Below are positions 33,911-45,423 of a stretch of 64,000 nt of DNA, piece by piece. Position numbers and translations under genes: made by a program. The notes beneath the pieces were generated by a model. It was not told the origin of the DNA, did no database searches, and saw only the letters and a list, made by a program, of their open reading frames with translations. Every line of letters begins with the position of its first letter. The stretch's first letter is position 1. The stretch is from Romanomermis culicivorax (taxonomy: Eukaryota > Nematoda > Enoplea > Mermithida > Mermithidae), in assembly GCA_963922205.1 (NCBI GenBank), contig CAWUHX010000275.1:310001-374000 (forward strand), read 5' to 3'.

Positions 33911-33964
33911 ACCAGTACATAAAAAGTATAAGACCAATAATACTGAGATAGCACTCACCACACA
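33911..33964 (-). repeat. LTR-like segment at the high-coordinate end of G1
   Basis: It matches 7960-8012 over about 54 bp in the same orientation, as described there. Sequence between here and the gag frame (33,300-33,910) has no recognisable gene and would include the rest of the LTR and the leader. Confidence 0.4.
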
Positions 33965-33969
33965 CATAC

Positions 33970-34990
33970 AATACTTTTTCAGTATACCTATAGGCAAATT
34001 TGAAAATTTTTGAAAATTTTTTGAATTTTTTTAGAATAATACTTAAATTTGAGCACTGCCCCCCCTCCTGAAAAAAATTTTTGGGTCTGCCACTGTGAAT
34101 TATCCCTTAAAATTTTGTGAAAATCCTGATTTTCATCAAATACTTGGGTCTGATATCAAAGATAAACTGGTTTAATTACAGGATGAGAAATTCTGGTGTT
34201 AACATCTATCGAAGACAAGCTAACAAGTGAAGTAGACTTGCTTACAGTCGCACCTTGGCTGAATTATAGCAATAAATCATTAAAATAATCATTATGTCTG
34301 ATGAAGGTGGCCAAATTTTTTTGCATTTCAAACTTTTTTCTCATTAAAAACACCAGATTGGTAGAAAATGCAGTACATCCAATGAGCTTGAAAAAGCTTA
34401 ACTAAAGCATGCATTAGTATTTTTGAGCAAAAAATGGCGGAAAGGTTTTGGCTTCTTCCACCAAAGGATGCAAAAATCCATGCAAAAACTGATTCAAACA
34501 ACAGAAAAACACCTCGAGCATACAACATTACTCAAATTTCATGAAAAATCATTCAAATATTGTATCCAAATTTGATGCCATTATTGTGCAGAGAGATACT
34601 ATGCTCTCCATTGCTAAATTTGAGCCACTATTTCAAACAAAGAATGAGTTTTGAGTTCCATCAGGGCTGAGAGAAGTGCTCAATGGAGTCTGGGAAGTTT
34701 ATCTACAGATGGCAATGACACTGGCCCTGATTGCCAGAATAGATCAAGTATATCTAAATATATAATTTTCTTCTGTTTGCTGAAGTTATCTCTCATTTTC
34801 TATATTTTTGTTCCCTTTCCCGATCAAATTTTTCATGTCTTTTTTTTCAACTCAAATTTTTCATCTTTTATTTTGTTTTGATGAACAGCAGGCACCAACA
34901 GTGAACTGCTGGATATTAGCGATATCCCCCAACTTATTTCATGAGAGACCCAAAATGAATTTTTATCTCCAGTCAAGAAATGTAAGCAAC
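33970..34990. other. Intergenic AT-rich stretch
   Basis: No recognisable gene. A short frame at 34,651-34,740 (LGSLSTDGNDTGPDCQNR) looks protein-like but is isolated. It could be an upstream exon of the gene that follows, though no convincing donor was found. Confidence 0.35.
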
Positions 34991-35021
34991 AATGAACTGT
35001 TTTTCACACTCTCATTTCAGG

Positions 35022-37862
35022 CAAAATTTTTATGTAGGCGCCAGTATCACTCATTCTAGGCCTCTCCAAACCATTTCCAATTCGAAATCTACACAAATCA
35101 CATTGAAAGCAAATGAAAGAATCGAAAATTTATTGTTACAATTGACAATACTATCCAAAGAATTGGCAGATGTGAAAGCTAAGTTACTTTTTTCTGAAAA
35201 CCCTATTTCTGAACTGAAAAAAGAAAATTTATCCAAAGATTTAGTGATTTACAATCAAAAAGAAAAAATTTCAAAACTTGAAGCACTCTTGTTGCAGCAA
35301 AAAGTCACAGATCATGATTATGTTTTTAAGAATACTCAGTCAACTAATAATATTCTAGTAGAATTTCAGAATGACAGGAAATTAGCCACTATCAGCACTA
35401 AGTTGGACAAAGGTTTTCACTCAATGCTAGAGCCAGAAAAAGCATATTCGATGCTTACACACAGATGTGACAAAAATTACCATTTGGAATATCTAAAGAA
35501 TTTTCTAATCCATATCTGCGAAGGCAATATCATGCCAGATGTCGGACTTTGCTTAGGTGAGCATGGAAAAATGAAGTTGCAAATTAATATGAAGTTGTAT
35601 TGTAGGAAATTCTTCATTCCTTCCATCAGTCAAGATATTTTCCACAGATTTGCACTATTACAAATTATTTGAAGAATTTTTAATTTCTGTGGTCAGTGTC
35701 TTATGCTGAACAATAATTGTTTTATTTATTTCTTGTCATTTTATGCATGTCTCAATGATTTGGCATGAATTGTTAAATTATCAGTCAAGACATATTTCTG
35801 AATGGGCGATCTTTTTTCGCTTTTGTTCCACAATGTCTATCCTTCTAAGAGATTTCTTTCATTGATTTAGCTGATTTTTTGCACCAAAAATATCCGATTA
35901 TGGAATATTTGAGCATTACATTTGGAAAAGTATCCAAGTTACATCTTGATCCATCAGATTCGTTGGATTTCAAGCTTTGCTTAGGTAAGCAGTACTTAGT
36001 TAATGAAATAATTCAACCCTATGGAATACAAGGAAGGCCACTCGTAAAAAATTATCTCCAACCAAAAAATTTTTTGTGGATTGTGCTTGGAGCCTCCAAT
36101 CATGATGCACAAATTTTTTTCTAATGCATCACAAAAATTCCAAGCAAAAATTTACCTACCTGCTCAGAAACCTGACAAAAAACGATAATTTGGATTCTTT
36201 TCCGAAATTAGTGCATTTTGAGTGAGAGCCTTATTGACATTTTACTGAAAAATCTCAAAAAATAATCTTTTTTGGAAAATCAATATGTCCACCAGATTCT
36301 CTATGAAAATAACTCCTCTCTGCCACCCTCCACAAAGTCCAAGGGCACTCTTCACCAGCAAGCTATGACCTCAGAAATTCACTTTGAACGGTTCTCCTGC
36401 TAACCAGGAGTCGATCAATGGCTTTGTTTGGCTAGTTTCAGAAAATTTTGTCCTTTTATGTCTCATCTTGATTTTTTTCTACATGGAATCTTTTCAAGAT
36501 ATTTTCCAGAATTCAATTTTCCATGCAAAAACGACGACCTAATAGAGAAGGAAAGTTCAGTTTAATCTTTAGCAGGTTAGTACCTAATTTAGCTTATGAT
36601 CAGATTTCAAAATAGACAAGGATTTTTAAACTTTGGCATATGAAAATCAAGAATTTGATATTTCACTAAAAACATTGAAGTTCAATACATTATTTGAGAC
36701 ATTGAGAAACAAATTGAGCTGCTGGTCTTTCTAAAAAACTTATAATTTGACAAAAAAATTTCATTTAGTGGCAATTACGGATTATATTGAAGCACAAAAA
36801 CTCGAAATTCGAAATTTAGAGGAGGACATTTGTGTTTACAAACGACTCGAAACAATGATCAAAATGTGCTTGGAATCAAAAGCTAAGCCTGTTAAAATAT
36901 CTAGGCTCTGAAGTTCTAATTTTTGCTTTTCCAGTTTTCCACTTTTCAAAGAATATTGTGACAGTTTCAATTACTGCAGTCAGTGCCAAAATATGATGCA
37001 CATTGTGTGTTCCCTTATTTTGACAAACAATCAAATGACATTATCCAATTCTGCAAAATCGGGCGATTTCATTTGTTTTGACTGCAGAGGTCAAAATGAT
37101 ATAGCAGCTATTTTGGAAGTAAGACTGTTTGTGCTTTCCTTAATCATTTTAACAGGAGGCGCTAAAAAACTTCAATATTTTCAAAGTCTTCAAGTGAGAA
37201 ATCAAATGAATCCCATTATTTTTGGGTTTCTTCCAGATGTGCTCGAATAAACTAGCAGATTTCAATAATCAATTAACAACAATGATAACGATTTATGAGG
37301 AGAATAGAATCAAATCAGAAAAGGAAAAAATTGGAGAGTTTTGAGGGTAGTCGTGAAAAAAATCTTTTTTGTGTCTTAGAATCGTTGGGAGTCGATTTAC
37401 AAGCCTACCATTCTGGTAGCTTCATCCGCAATCATGTTTTTAAAATGCTGAAGGTCACTGATAAAATCAATGGACCCCGATTATTAATAAAATGTCTGGA
37501 GAACACCAATTACAAAAAATTATTCTAGGATGGTTCAGTCCTTTTGGGCCAGATATTCGAATTGACCACAAAGACTGGCTTCCTTACTGATGACAAAATT
37601 ATTGATCAAGACAAATATTGTCGTTGCCTCAAAGAAATGATGGCCAGAGACTTCCCAGACTGGACAACAACTGTAAAATTACACATGCGAACCATGTACC
37701 CGAATTCCCCATGAGACATCGATCATGCAGCTCATTCTCAGAGCAAGGAATTGAAAGTCTGCATGCTCAGATGAATAAGACTCGTCATCTATTTGTCATG
37801 CGTGGTGCAAATATATACATGCCTCTAATTTTTCAGCATCATCACCTGCTGGCATTCATCTA
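35022..37862 (+). pseudogene. Multi-exon coiled-coil and Cys-pair gene, unknown function, partly broken
   Basis: Exon 1 follows TCATTTCAG at about 35,022 and encodes a coiled coil (LLLQLTILSKELADVKAKLL) and then LEYLKNFLIHICEGN. It ends TTAG|GTGAGC near 35,556. Exon 2 (from about 35,874) and exon 3 (from about 36,768) are in phase with it. An exon at 36,934-37,118 has YCSQCQNMMH and FICFDC, paired cysteines resembling a zinc-binding site. Exons at 37,241 and 37,371 encode a helix and LGVDLQAYHSGSFIRNHVFK. The last, 37,527-37,862, ends with HVPEFPMRH and FSEQGIESLHAQMNK. I recall such a C-terminus from expanded nematode families. Joins at 36,900 and 37,330 are out of phase or hit stops, and there is a frameshift at about 37,690. 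Confidence 0.5.
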
Positions 37863-40195
37863 AGATAGTCAATGCTTCTTGCGGATAAGGCAGAAAATGA
37901 AGAAACTCGTTGAAAATGAAGGTAAAAGAAAGATGGCTGATGGAAAATGTGATCAAGATAACCAGTTTAGTGATGACGATTTCCAAGTAGAGTTTTGAGT
38001 GAGTTGTGTTAAAGTTTTAGTCATTTTCGTATCATTTCTGTTTTTTGTCAAGAAATCTTCAAAAATCAAAAAAAAATTAAAAAACAAAAAATGTAAAAAA
38101 AATTATTTCGTTTGTACAGCATTTCTTTATTCTTTGTGCCAAAGTTTGTGCTGTTGGTTTATGTCTAATCTCATTCATATTTTGTGATTTCATTATGTGT
38201 GCAATATTCTTGGATTGCCTCTCCATCTAATTTTGACTCAGTCAAAAGTGATTTTCACCATATTTTGTGTCATATGTACTTACATTCTTTTGTTGTATTG
38301 TATTCAGTTGGCTCTCTGTCTACTATGACTAGGGCACCACATTTACCGTATCATTGACAATGTTTAAAATTATGGATGGAGCTCATTTGGCAATCTCAAA
38401 TTGCTTTACACAGCATCTCTAATAACCAAGAATTGGCAAATGTGGTTGTAATCACTCTGGCTGTTTTGCAGGAAGCATATAGAAAAGTTCAGCCAATCAG
38501 TGTTTGTGACTTCAGTAAGCCAGATTATTCTTCCATAATAATCATTTAGTTTACGGTGTGTCATTTATTGATTATACTAATTTAGTCTCATCCTGATGGT
38601 AAGTCGAGGTAAGTTTTATATGCTTCAGCTAAGATTTATACTCCAATGTTTCACAGAGGGAAAAGTCACCTTTCGATTGGACATTATAAATTCCAAAATG
38701 TGGAATTTCATGCTATGCCATATACCCATTTTTTCCATCACTATGCCATATACCCATTTTTTCCACACAATTTTCCATCATTTTCATCTAAAAATCGCAA
38801 ATTTTTTACATTTTTCAGAGCTGAAGTATTTTCGTCTGACCACAATCCATCTAAAGTCAACTTATAGATGTCCAATCCAGCTCCTGATTTAGATTTGGAT
38901 GTAGAAAAAATAAAATTTTCGCGGAACAATAGATTTTTTTATCTTTTAATCCTTTTCCGTGTATTGGAATCCATCTAAACTCAATTTATAGATGTCCAAT
39001 GCAGCTATTTATGTTAATTTGGTGTCCGTGAAAAAATTCCAAAATTTTTATTTTTTGGTGTTTGGAATAATGATAAATTTTTGCCAAAAATCGTCAATTT
39101 TCACAGTTTTGAGTCAGAAATTCAAATTTCTACAGCAAAAAAATTGCACACTCGATTCTGGACATATCGAATTCAGATATTTATGTTCATTTAGAGATTG
39201 AGAAAACAGGACATTTTGTGTTTTCTCTTGTGTTTGGAATTACAATAAATTTTTAGTAAAAACATTGTTAATTTTCTCAAAACAAAAAATAATTTCTGTT
39301 CCTAATAGCAAATTCCTCTCACTGAACAGAGGGAGTTCGAAATTGCTTTTCACATATCAATTATTACCAGTATAAAACAAAATACTATCCTGTAGGAATG
39401 GGACAAATCCTGGATTCGGTTTCGGCTGGATTCAGTCTTTTTTCTGGATTCAGATTTGGACTCGACTACACTGATTTTCGAGATTCCAGTTGGATTCAGT
39501 AGTTTTGCCCAAAATTTTAGACTGAAACCAAATCCATTCTCAATTTGAGGTATGCTGGTAAAAATGACTGATTTCATTTAAAAATGTCAGATTAGCCAAC
39601 AAATAGTAACTCCATTCATCCCATCCAATGTCTGGCCCATTATATATCACCCCAGCTAAGAATAAATGAAGAATAGCCATGCCAAAGGCAATGGCTAAAT
39701 TTTTTTGTGCCAAAAAAATAAATTTTTATGGGACAGATTTAAATTTCATCTGGAAACTTTTGTTTAATAATTTACATTTTCTGTCAGGCCATATATCCAG
39801 AGATGAAAATAGGAGGAAAATATTTGAGGAATTAACTGGGTCTTCACATGGTTAATCATTCTGAGGACATTGTAAAATTTTTTCTACAAAATGTAGTAAG
39901 GGTGTTATGTGCAATTTATAATTTTCCCATAAATATTTCTGAGCTGTAAAATTATTTGTATTTGGTATTGTAAAATTCATAAGATTTACAGTTTCTCCAT
40001 TTTCATAAATTTCGAAAGGATACTGTAACCATAAAATAAAAACATAAATTTCATAAATTTCAAAAGGATATTGTAACCATACAAATGAAAAAAATTATAG
40101 TAAGACTATTAAAAAAAGTGTATTTACTGCATAACATATTGATGAACAATAAGATCTGACTAACTTGTAAAAAGATTTTTTGTAAAAATGATAGA
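37863..40195. other. Region without a recognisable gene
   Basis: AT-rich, no domains on either strand. A duplicated ATGCCATATACCCATTTTTT phrase occurs at 38,714 and 38,741. Related ATCCATCTAAA...CTTATAGATGTCCAAT text occurs at 38,846 and 38,968. The region may include the lost left part of the Polinton-like element that starts at about 40.2 kb; capsid and protease genes were looked for and not seen. Confidence 0.45.
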
Positions 40196-40840
40196 TTATT
40201 TAGCTGTATATAAAATTATGTGATTATTGTCAGGAAATATAATAGATCTAAGTCGATATTTTTCAGGACATGTCTGTATAAGATCTATTAATAAATAACC
40301 ATAGGGTATACTGGTACATCCTCATATGCTCCTATGAAATAATTTGAACTAGTTGGGAAAATCTGTCGAGCCCATGTGCAAACTTGTAATCTATTGCTAG
40401 AGTTTTTTAAAAGAATTAAATATTGAGTGTTTATTCTACTCATATGTACTCCATCAAAAAATGCATTCTGAACTATATGTATAATTGATAAGTTCCAGTG
40501 ATGCGAGCCTTTAGTAAAAAAGCTGAGTTAAATGTTGATCATTCTTCATCTCTTGCATCATATCATCCACAATTAATAATTTAGGTGTGTCTTTACTTTT
40601 TTGAAGTTCATCTAAGTCAGGTGAACCTTGAATAAATTCCACATAAGAACATTTTTGTACTAATTGATCGTTTCTTGCTATTCAGAATAACACCAGATAA
40701 CTTTCACAGGAGCAGGGTAAATCATTTCTTTTGCAAAAACTACTAATTTTTCAACAAATTGAGTTTTTCCTGATTTTTTTGGAGCAGAAACTATGCAATC
40801 AAAACATTGTTTCCATATATAAAACTCTCCAACATCTGTG

Positions 40841-40850
<10 letters not shown>
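40196..40850 (-). pseudogene. Polinton-like packaging ATPase (FtsK/HerA type)
   Basis: The minus strand encodes SAPKKSGKTQFVEKL at about 40,795-40,750, a Walker A loop, followed by IWCYSE at the usual distance. LLIVDDMMQEM at 40,583-40,550 is the Walker B strand. The text continues with a sensor-like GSHH...VQN segment and ends ILYTAK with a stop at 40,196. This motif series is that of the genome-packaging ATPase of Polintons/Mavericks and related virus-like elements. Stops and frame changes near 40,680, 40,515 and 40,280 make it a pseudogene. It lies on the opposite strand from the DNA polymerase, head away from it. Confidence 0.7.

Positions 40851-40871
<21 letters not shown>
40844..40871. 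repeat. (CT)14 microsatellite
   Basis: An uninterrupted CT dinucleotide run, just upstream (minus strand) of the ATPase Walker A coding region. Confidence 0.95.
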
Positions 40872-40876
<5 letters not shown>

Positions 40877-41065
40877 TGAATCACAGGCATAAAACTAAAT
40901 GATTGAATAAAACAGAATAGTATTATGGTAACAGGTGATTATTGTTTGCAAGAATAAGATACGTGCAAAGGATATATGAGAATATGTCAAACAAACATTG
41001 ATTAATTAACTAATTAATTGATTAATAAATTAGGCATACAAAAAATATAATGTGCGTAAACAAAA

Positions 41066-41730
41066 CTTTACAATTTATGATTAATAAACTCAGGTAGTGT
41101 TTTGATAACAACATTATCATCATCAAAATCATAATGATAACCTTAATCAATAAAACGAGCTACAGTATCCTTAACAATCTTACGACCAGTATTTGTAAGT
41201 GGAATACAGGGAAATATATCAATCATCTGTTTAAAAGGGCGAAGACAGTGATAATCTTGAACCTCGCCTATAACATACTCAAAACAGTCAATAATAACCC
41301 CCATCTTTTCATATAAATGATTGACTCTTCATATAATTGCATTATTATATACAGAATGAGGACCCAGACACTGATGATCCTCAATAACTCCTACATCTTT
41401 TGCACAATAACAATCAAAAATACACCCAGTAAAAATGTTTTGTATAGCCAGTTCAGCACATATAATTATAAAAAATTTTCACCTTTTACTTCTTGCTCAT
41501 CAAAAACCACAGAATATCTAAACCCAGAACACGTAATTTGCAAATACGTTTGGTCTTGGCATAAAGCAAACTTGTATCTGACGCTGAATTGTAGTCTGGA
41601 TCATTGAGGTAGTCGATGAAGAGCTCCTTAACAAACATCCTTTGATTGCTAGTAAGTAAGTAAGTAAGGTATTCACAATGCTCATCAATATTCAAAAGGT
41701 ATTCACAATGCTCATCAATATTCAAAACAT
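41066..41730 (-). pseudogene. Unrecognised frame between ATPase and polymerase
   Basis: On the minus strand, broken frames give protein-like text: MFVKELFIDYLNDPDYNSAS near 41,640-41,580, then EDHQCLGPHSVYNN, MGVIIDCFEYVIGEVQDYH, LTNTGRKIVKDTVARF and finally a stop at about 41,066. It has at least three stops and one frame change. The composition is coding-like, and the stated position suggests a Polinton accessory or structural gene, but I recognise no family. A 28-bp duplication of GTATTCACAATGCTCATCAA text sits at 41,671-41,728. Confidence 0.4.
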
Positions 41731-41737
41731 AACGATT

Positions 41738-44700
41738 TCTTGAAAGACAAGTGTTGCATCATTCGAATCCATAATGATGATAATTTGTGTTTTGCTGGAG
41801 CTCTCATAGTTGCTAGAGCTTACCTTCATAAAAAAGATCTGAACACAGTGTACAAGTGGGAAAGTATACAAAAGTCTGGCAAGACACATATACTGCAAAC
41901 AAAAGTTGCTAAAGAATTGATGACCCAGGCAGGTTTAGCTAATTATCAGGGGTCTTGCAGATTTTATCAATGGGAAAAACTGCAAACTAACTATTACTCA
42001 ATTGTCAAATCAAAATTGTTAGCAAAGAATGGTTTCAGGATTTAATATTTAGAGGTTAGCATGCTTTTACTTTTCTGTTATCATGTACATATTTAGAGTT
42101 TTAAGGACCTGAAGCAACACATATTTTGAATATTTATCACCAGGACAATCATTATTCAGTCATTACAAAGATGATTGGTTTTTTTGACTGGGGTTACTTT
42201 TGTCCTTATTGTGATTTAGCCTACAATAACAAACTGGAACATGGATGTAAAAACTTTTGCCCATTGTGTTACAATACATCTCCATGTAATCAATTTAATG
42301 CTCGAAAATGCAATGATTGTCACTGATATTTTAAAAATGATGAATGCTTTGCTCGACACAAAGTTGTTTTTACTTGCAAATGACGATCCAAAATTTCAAA
42401 AAATTGGGGTATCTATTTGTGACTGTTTCAAAGTGTGGAAGGAATGTGATACACTGATTTGACAAGTGCATTTTAAGACTCATAATTGCAATCATTTTGA
42501 ATGCAAAACATGCAATAAGAGCATACTGAAAAAAGGTATTGGATAAGCTATTATTATTGGTTTTTATTTTTGTTTAACTTCTTTATATTTTAAGACACTT
42601 ATGTTTTAAGCAACCTGTTGGTAGCAAAGAAGTTGAGGAGGAAGGTGTATTTGAAACAAATGAGGAGGGTGTTAAGGATGAGAATACTTGCCTAGTTGAT
42701 GCTGAAACAGGAATTACGGATAAATGTTCAATTAATCAAAAATTTGTTTTTTATGATTTTGATAGTATGCAGGGAAAAGACAAAGGGAACTAGGCGACGT
42801 ATTTGAACATGAACCAAATTTATGTTTTGTTCATACTGTATGTGATCAGTGTCTTCAAAGCCAAGGAGGTTTTGTTGCAACACATGTGGTAAACGTGAGT
42901 ACATATTCAAAGAATCTATATGTCTAAATGATTTCTGCCAGTACCTTTTTGGAAAAGATATGAAAAACATTGCAGCCATAGCACATAATTCTTGAGGATT
43001 CAATGGATAGTTTATAATGCAATTTTTGTATTGTAATGATCATCATAAACTAAACATCATTAATAAGGGTTAATTAGTGACTTGTTTTACAGTTTTTCAT
43101 TTTCATTTATTTATTAATTTTGTTCATCCAGGGTTAGAATTGATGTGTATCAAAGTAGGATTGATAAAAATGATTGATTCTTTGAACTTTCCTCCAATGC
43201 CTCCAGTGGCTATACTGAAAACATTTGGGATAAGTGAAATATGTAAAGGATATTTTCCACATTTCTTTAATAGAAAGAAAAATTATGGATATATTGGACC
43301 CTATCCTTTGCTGTGCATGTATGGTTACAATGCTCTGAAAGCTGCAGCTCCTGCCACATTTTTGGAATAGTATAATGGAAAGATTGAAGTAGTAAGTTTG
43401 TAAAAAGGTATAAACATTTTGAATTTAGAAGTGTGTCCTTGTTTAGGGGTGTCAATTTAACTTTGACAAGGAATTACTCAATTACAGTCGTAGTGATGTC
43501 CAGGTTTTAGGACAGTGTTGTATGAATTTTAGGGATATCTTTATGGAGTAAACATATGTTGATCCTTTTGAAAAATGAATAACTATTGCCAGTGCTTGTA
43601 ATCTTGTTTTCCAACGTTTATTTTTGAAACTGAATAGTATTGGAGTAATACCATACAAAGGTTACGGCAAAGAAGAAAGGCAGTCTGTTATAGCCTTAAA
43701 ATGGTTAAAATGGTTAACATATAAAAATGAAAAACTGCATATACTACATAAACTTAATAGTGATGAAGTTCAAATTGGAAAATAGTAGGTTGATGGTTTA
43801 TCGGGCAGTTTTTATCAAAATTTTAAAAATTTAGATATCTATTTGTTTATTTGTTTGTTTGTTAAAGGAACAACTGTTTACAAATTTTAAGGTTGTTTTG
43901 GGCATGGTTGTCCCAAATGTATGAAAAATAGGCATCAATTAACAGCTGATAAGGATACAAAAACAAGTGATGCATATGAGTGCACATTTAATCATGCTAT
44001 GGAACTTCAGTTGGTCAGTTGAAACATAGTTGAAATGTGGGAATGTGAACAGTTACAGCAAATTCATTCAAATCCTGAAATGAAAACCATTTTTGCCACA
44101 GTTGAAATACCTGAACCTATGAACCCTCGAGAAGGTAAAACTTTAAAATATATTCTGTTTCATTTTGTCAAAAGTTTTGTTGTTCTTTTAGCTTTCTTTG
44201 GTGGTCCAACTAATGCTGAAAAATTATACCACAAAAATAAGTACAGTGAAGATGGAACACTTCTAGAAGAGATCAATTACGTGGATGTGTGCAGCTTATA
44301 CCCATTCGTCAACAAATATGATAAATATCCCACAGGTCATCCAAACATCCTTATTGAAGGTTTTGAAGAGGTCAGTTCAACTTCCCAACCTTATGAGGGA
44401 TTGATCAAATGTACACTTTTACCACATCACAAACTCTTACATCCTGTTCTATCATATCAACATGGTGGTAAACTGCTGTTCTCTTTATGCTAAACTTGTA
44501 CACATGCCTCGCAAAGGACTACATGCAAAGGTAATGAAGAAGACCGTGCATTCAATGGTACATGGGTTACGGTAGAATTATACAAAGCATTAGAAAAAGG
44601 ATATAGGGTATATTGTTATGGTAATAATTTGCCTTTAATACACAAATATTTCTATTTTTGTTTTAGATCCTCAAGATTTTTGAAGTCAGGATAATGTTGA

Positions 44701-45398
44701 ACAATATCATCCAACCAGCAACCCTGATCATGGTTTATTCACTCAATATGTGAACACTTTTATGAAAACGAAACTAGTAAGTTTTATAATTTTTAAAATG
44801 TAGTCAATTTTGATTACTGGTTTTTATAGGAAAGTGAAGGTTACCCTGCTAGAGCTCAGATGGATGAACAAAAATGAGAATACGAAATGGAGGTCTACAA
44901 CCAAGAGAATATTTCACTGGATCCTTCAAAACTTTCAAAAAATCCTGGAAAGAGAGCTTTGGCCAAACTGATGCTAAATTCATTTTGGGAAAAGGTAGTT
45001 TTGCCTAATTTTCATATTTATTTGTATAATTATTTTATGTTTTTTAGTTTGGTCAGCAAAACCATATGGATAAAAACATTATCCGCAATGCACCTAAAGA
45101 ATATTCTGAACTCCTAATGAACATTGCCAACATTATTAAAAATGTTAGATTAATCAATGAGCAACTGGTGTCAATGACCTGCTGTGAACATGATGATTTT
45201 GCTGAGGTTATAAGTAATACTAACACAGTTATAGCAGCTTATACAACAGCTCAGGCTCAAATAAAGTTATATTCTCACATCGAACGATTAAAAAGTGGAG
45301 TATTGTATTTTGATATGGACAGCATTATTTACTTGTCAACAGTTGACAAACAACAATATCAAGTATGGACAGTATGGTGTTTGGGTGAAATGACCTAG
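41738..45398 (+). pseudogene. Protein-primed family B DNA polymerase of a Polinton-like element
   Basis: The N-terminal region (41,740-42,600) has DDNLCFAGALIVARA and a Cys/His-rich part (YFCPYCDLAYNN, then CPLC). The exonuclease domain begins FYDFDSMQ at about 42,745; CNTCGKREYIF and IAAIAHNS follow near 42,880-42,990. SLNFPPMPP and GPYPLLCMYGY lie near 43,180-43,320. GCFGHGCPKC is near 43,890. Palm motif A is YVDVCSLYPFVNKYDKYPTG near 44,280; KALAKLMLNSFW-like motif B is near 44,960; motif C is YFDMDSII near 45,315, with the central Asp kept. Introns with GTAA...TTTTAG sites fit at 44,130-44,190, 44,610-44,668, 44,778-44,830 and 44,995-45,048. Stops near 42,325, 42,793, 43,548, 44,490 and 44,875 show decay. 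Confidence 0.85.
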
Positions 45399-45423
45399 GA
45401 GTTACATGAATATGGTTCTGGAC

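Larger units (their letters stand above)
7960..33964 (-). mobile_element. G1: large Ty3/gypsy-like retroelement interrupted by R1 and a MULE
   Basis: On the minus strand the order is gag (33.3-31.3 kb), protease (30.8-30.5 kb), [R1 insertion], linker (20.5 kb), RT and RNase H (20.0-18.1 kb), integrase (17.8-17.05 kb) and then an unrecognised ORF region (17-8 kb) split by a MULE. RT before integrase is the Ty3/gypsy order. The coding text just outside R1 on one side continues into the other side, as comparison with uninterrupted G2 shows. Subtracting the two insertions leaves about 12.2 kb. A short LTR-like segment is shared by the two ends (7960-8012 and 33,911-33,964) but diverges after about 55 bp, so the outer limits are uncertain. 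All domains carry stops. Confidence 0.6.
40196..45398. mobile_element. Decayed Polinton/Maverick-like (adintovirus-like) fragment
   Basis: Two hallmark genes are present: a packaging ATPase on the minus strand and a protein-primed family B DNA polymerase on the plus strand, with an unrecognised frame between them. Capsid, maturation protease and retroviral-type integrase genes were not found, nor were terminal inverted repeats of the expected AG...CT type. The polymerase contains intron-like breaks with consensus sites. All frames carry stops, so this is an old endogenous copy. Confidence 0.75.
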
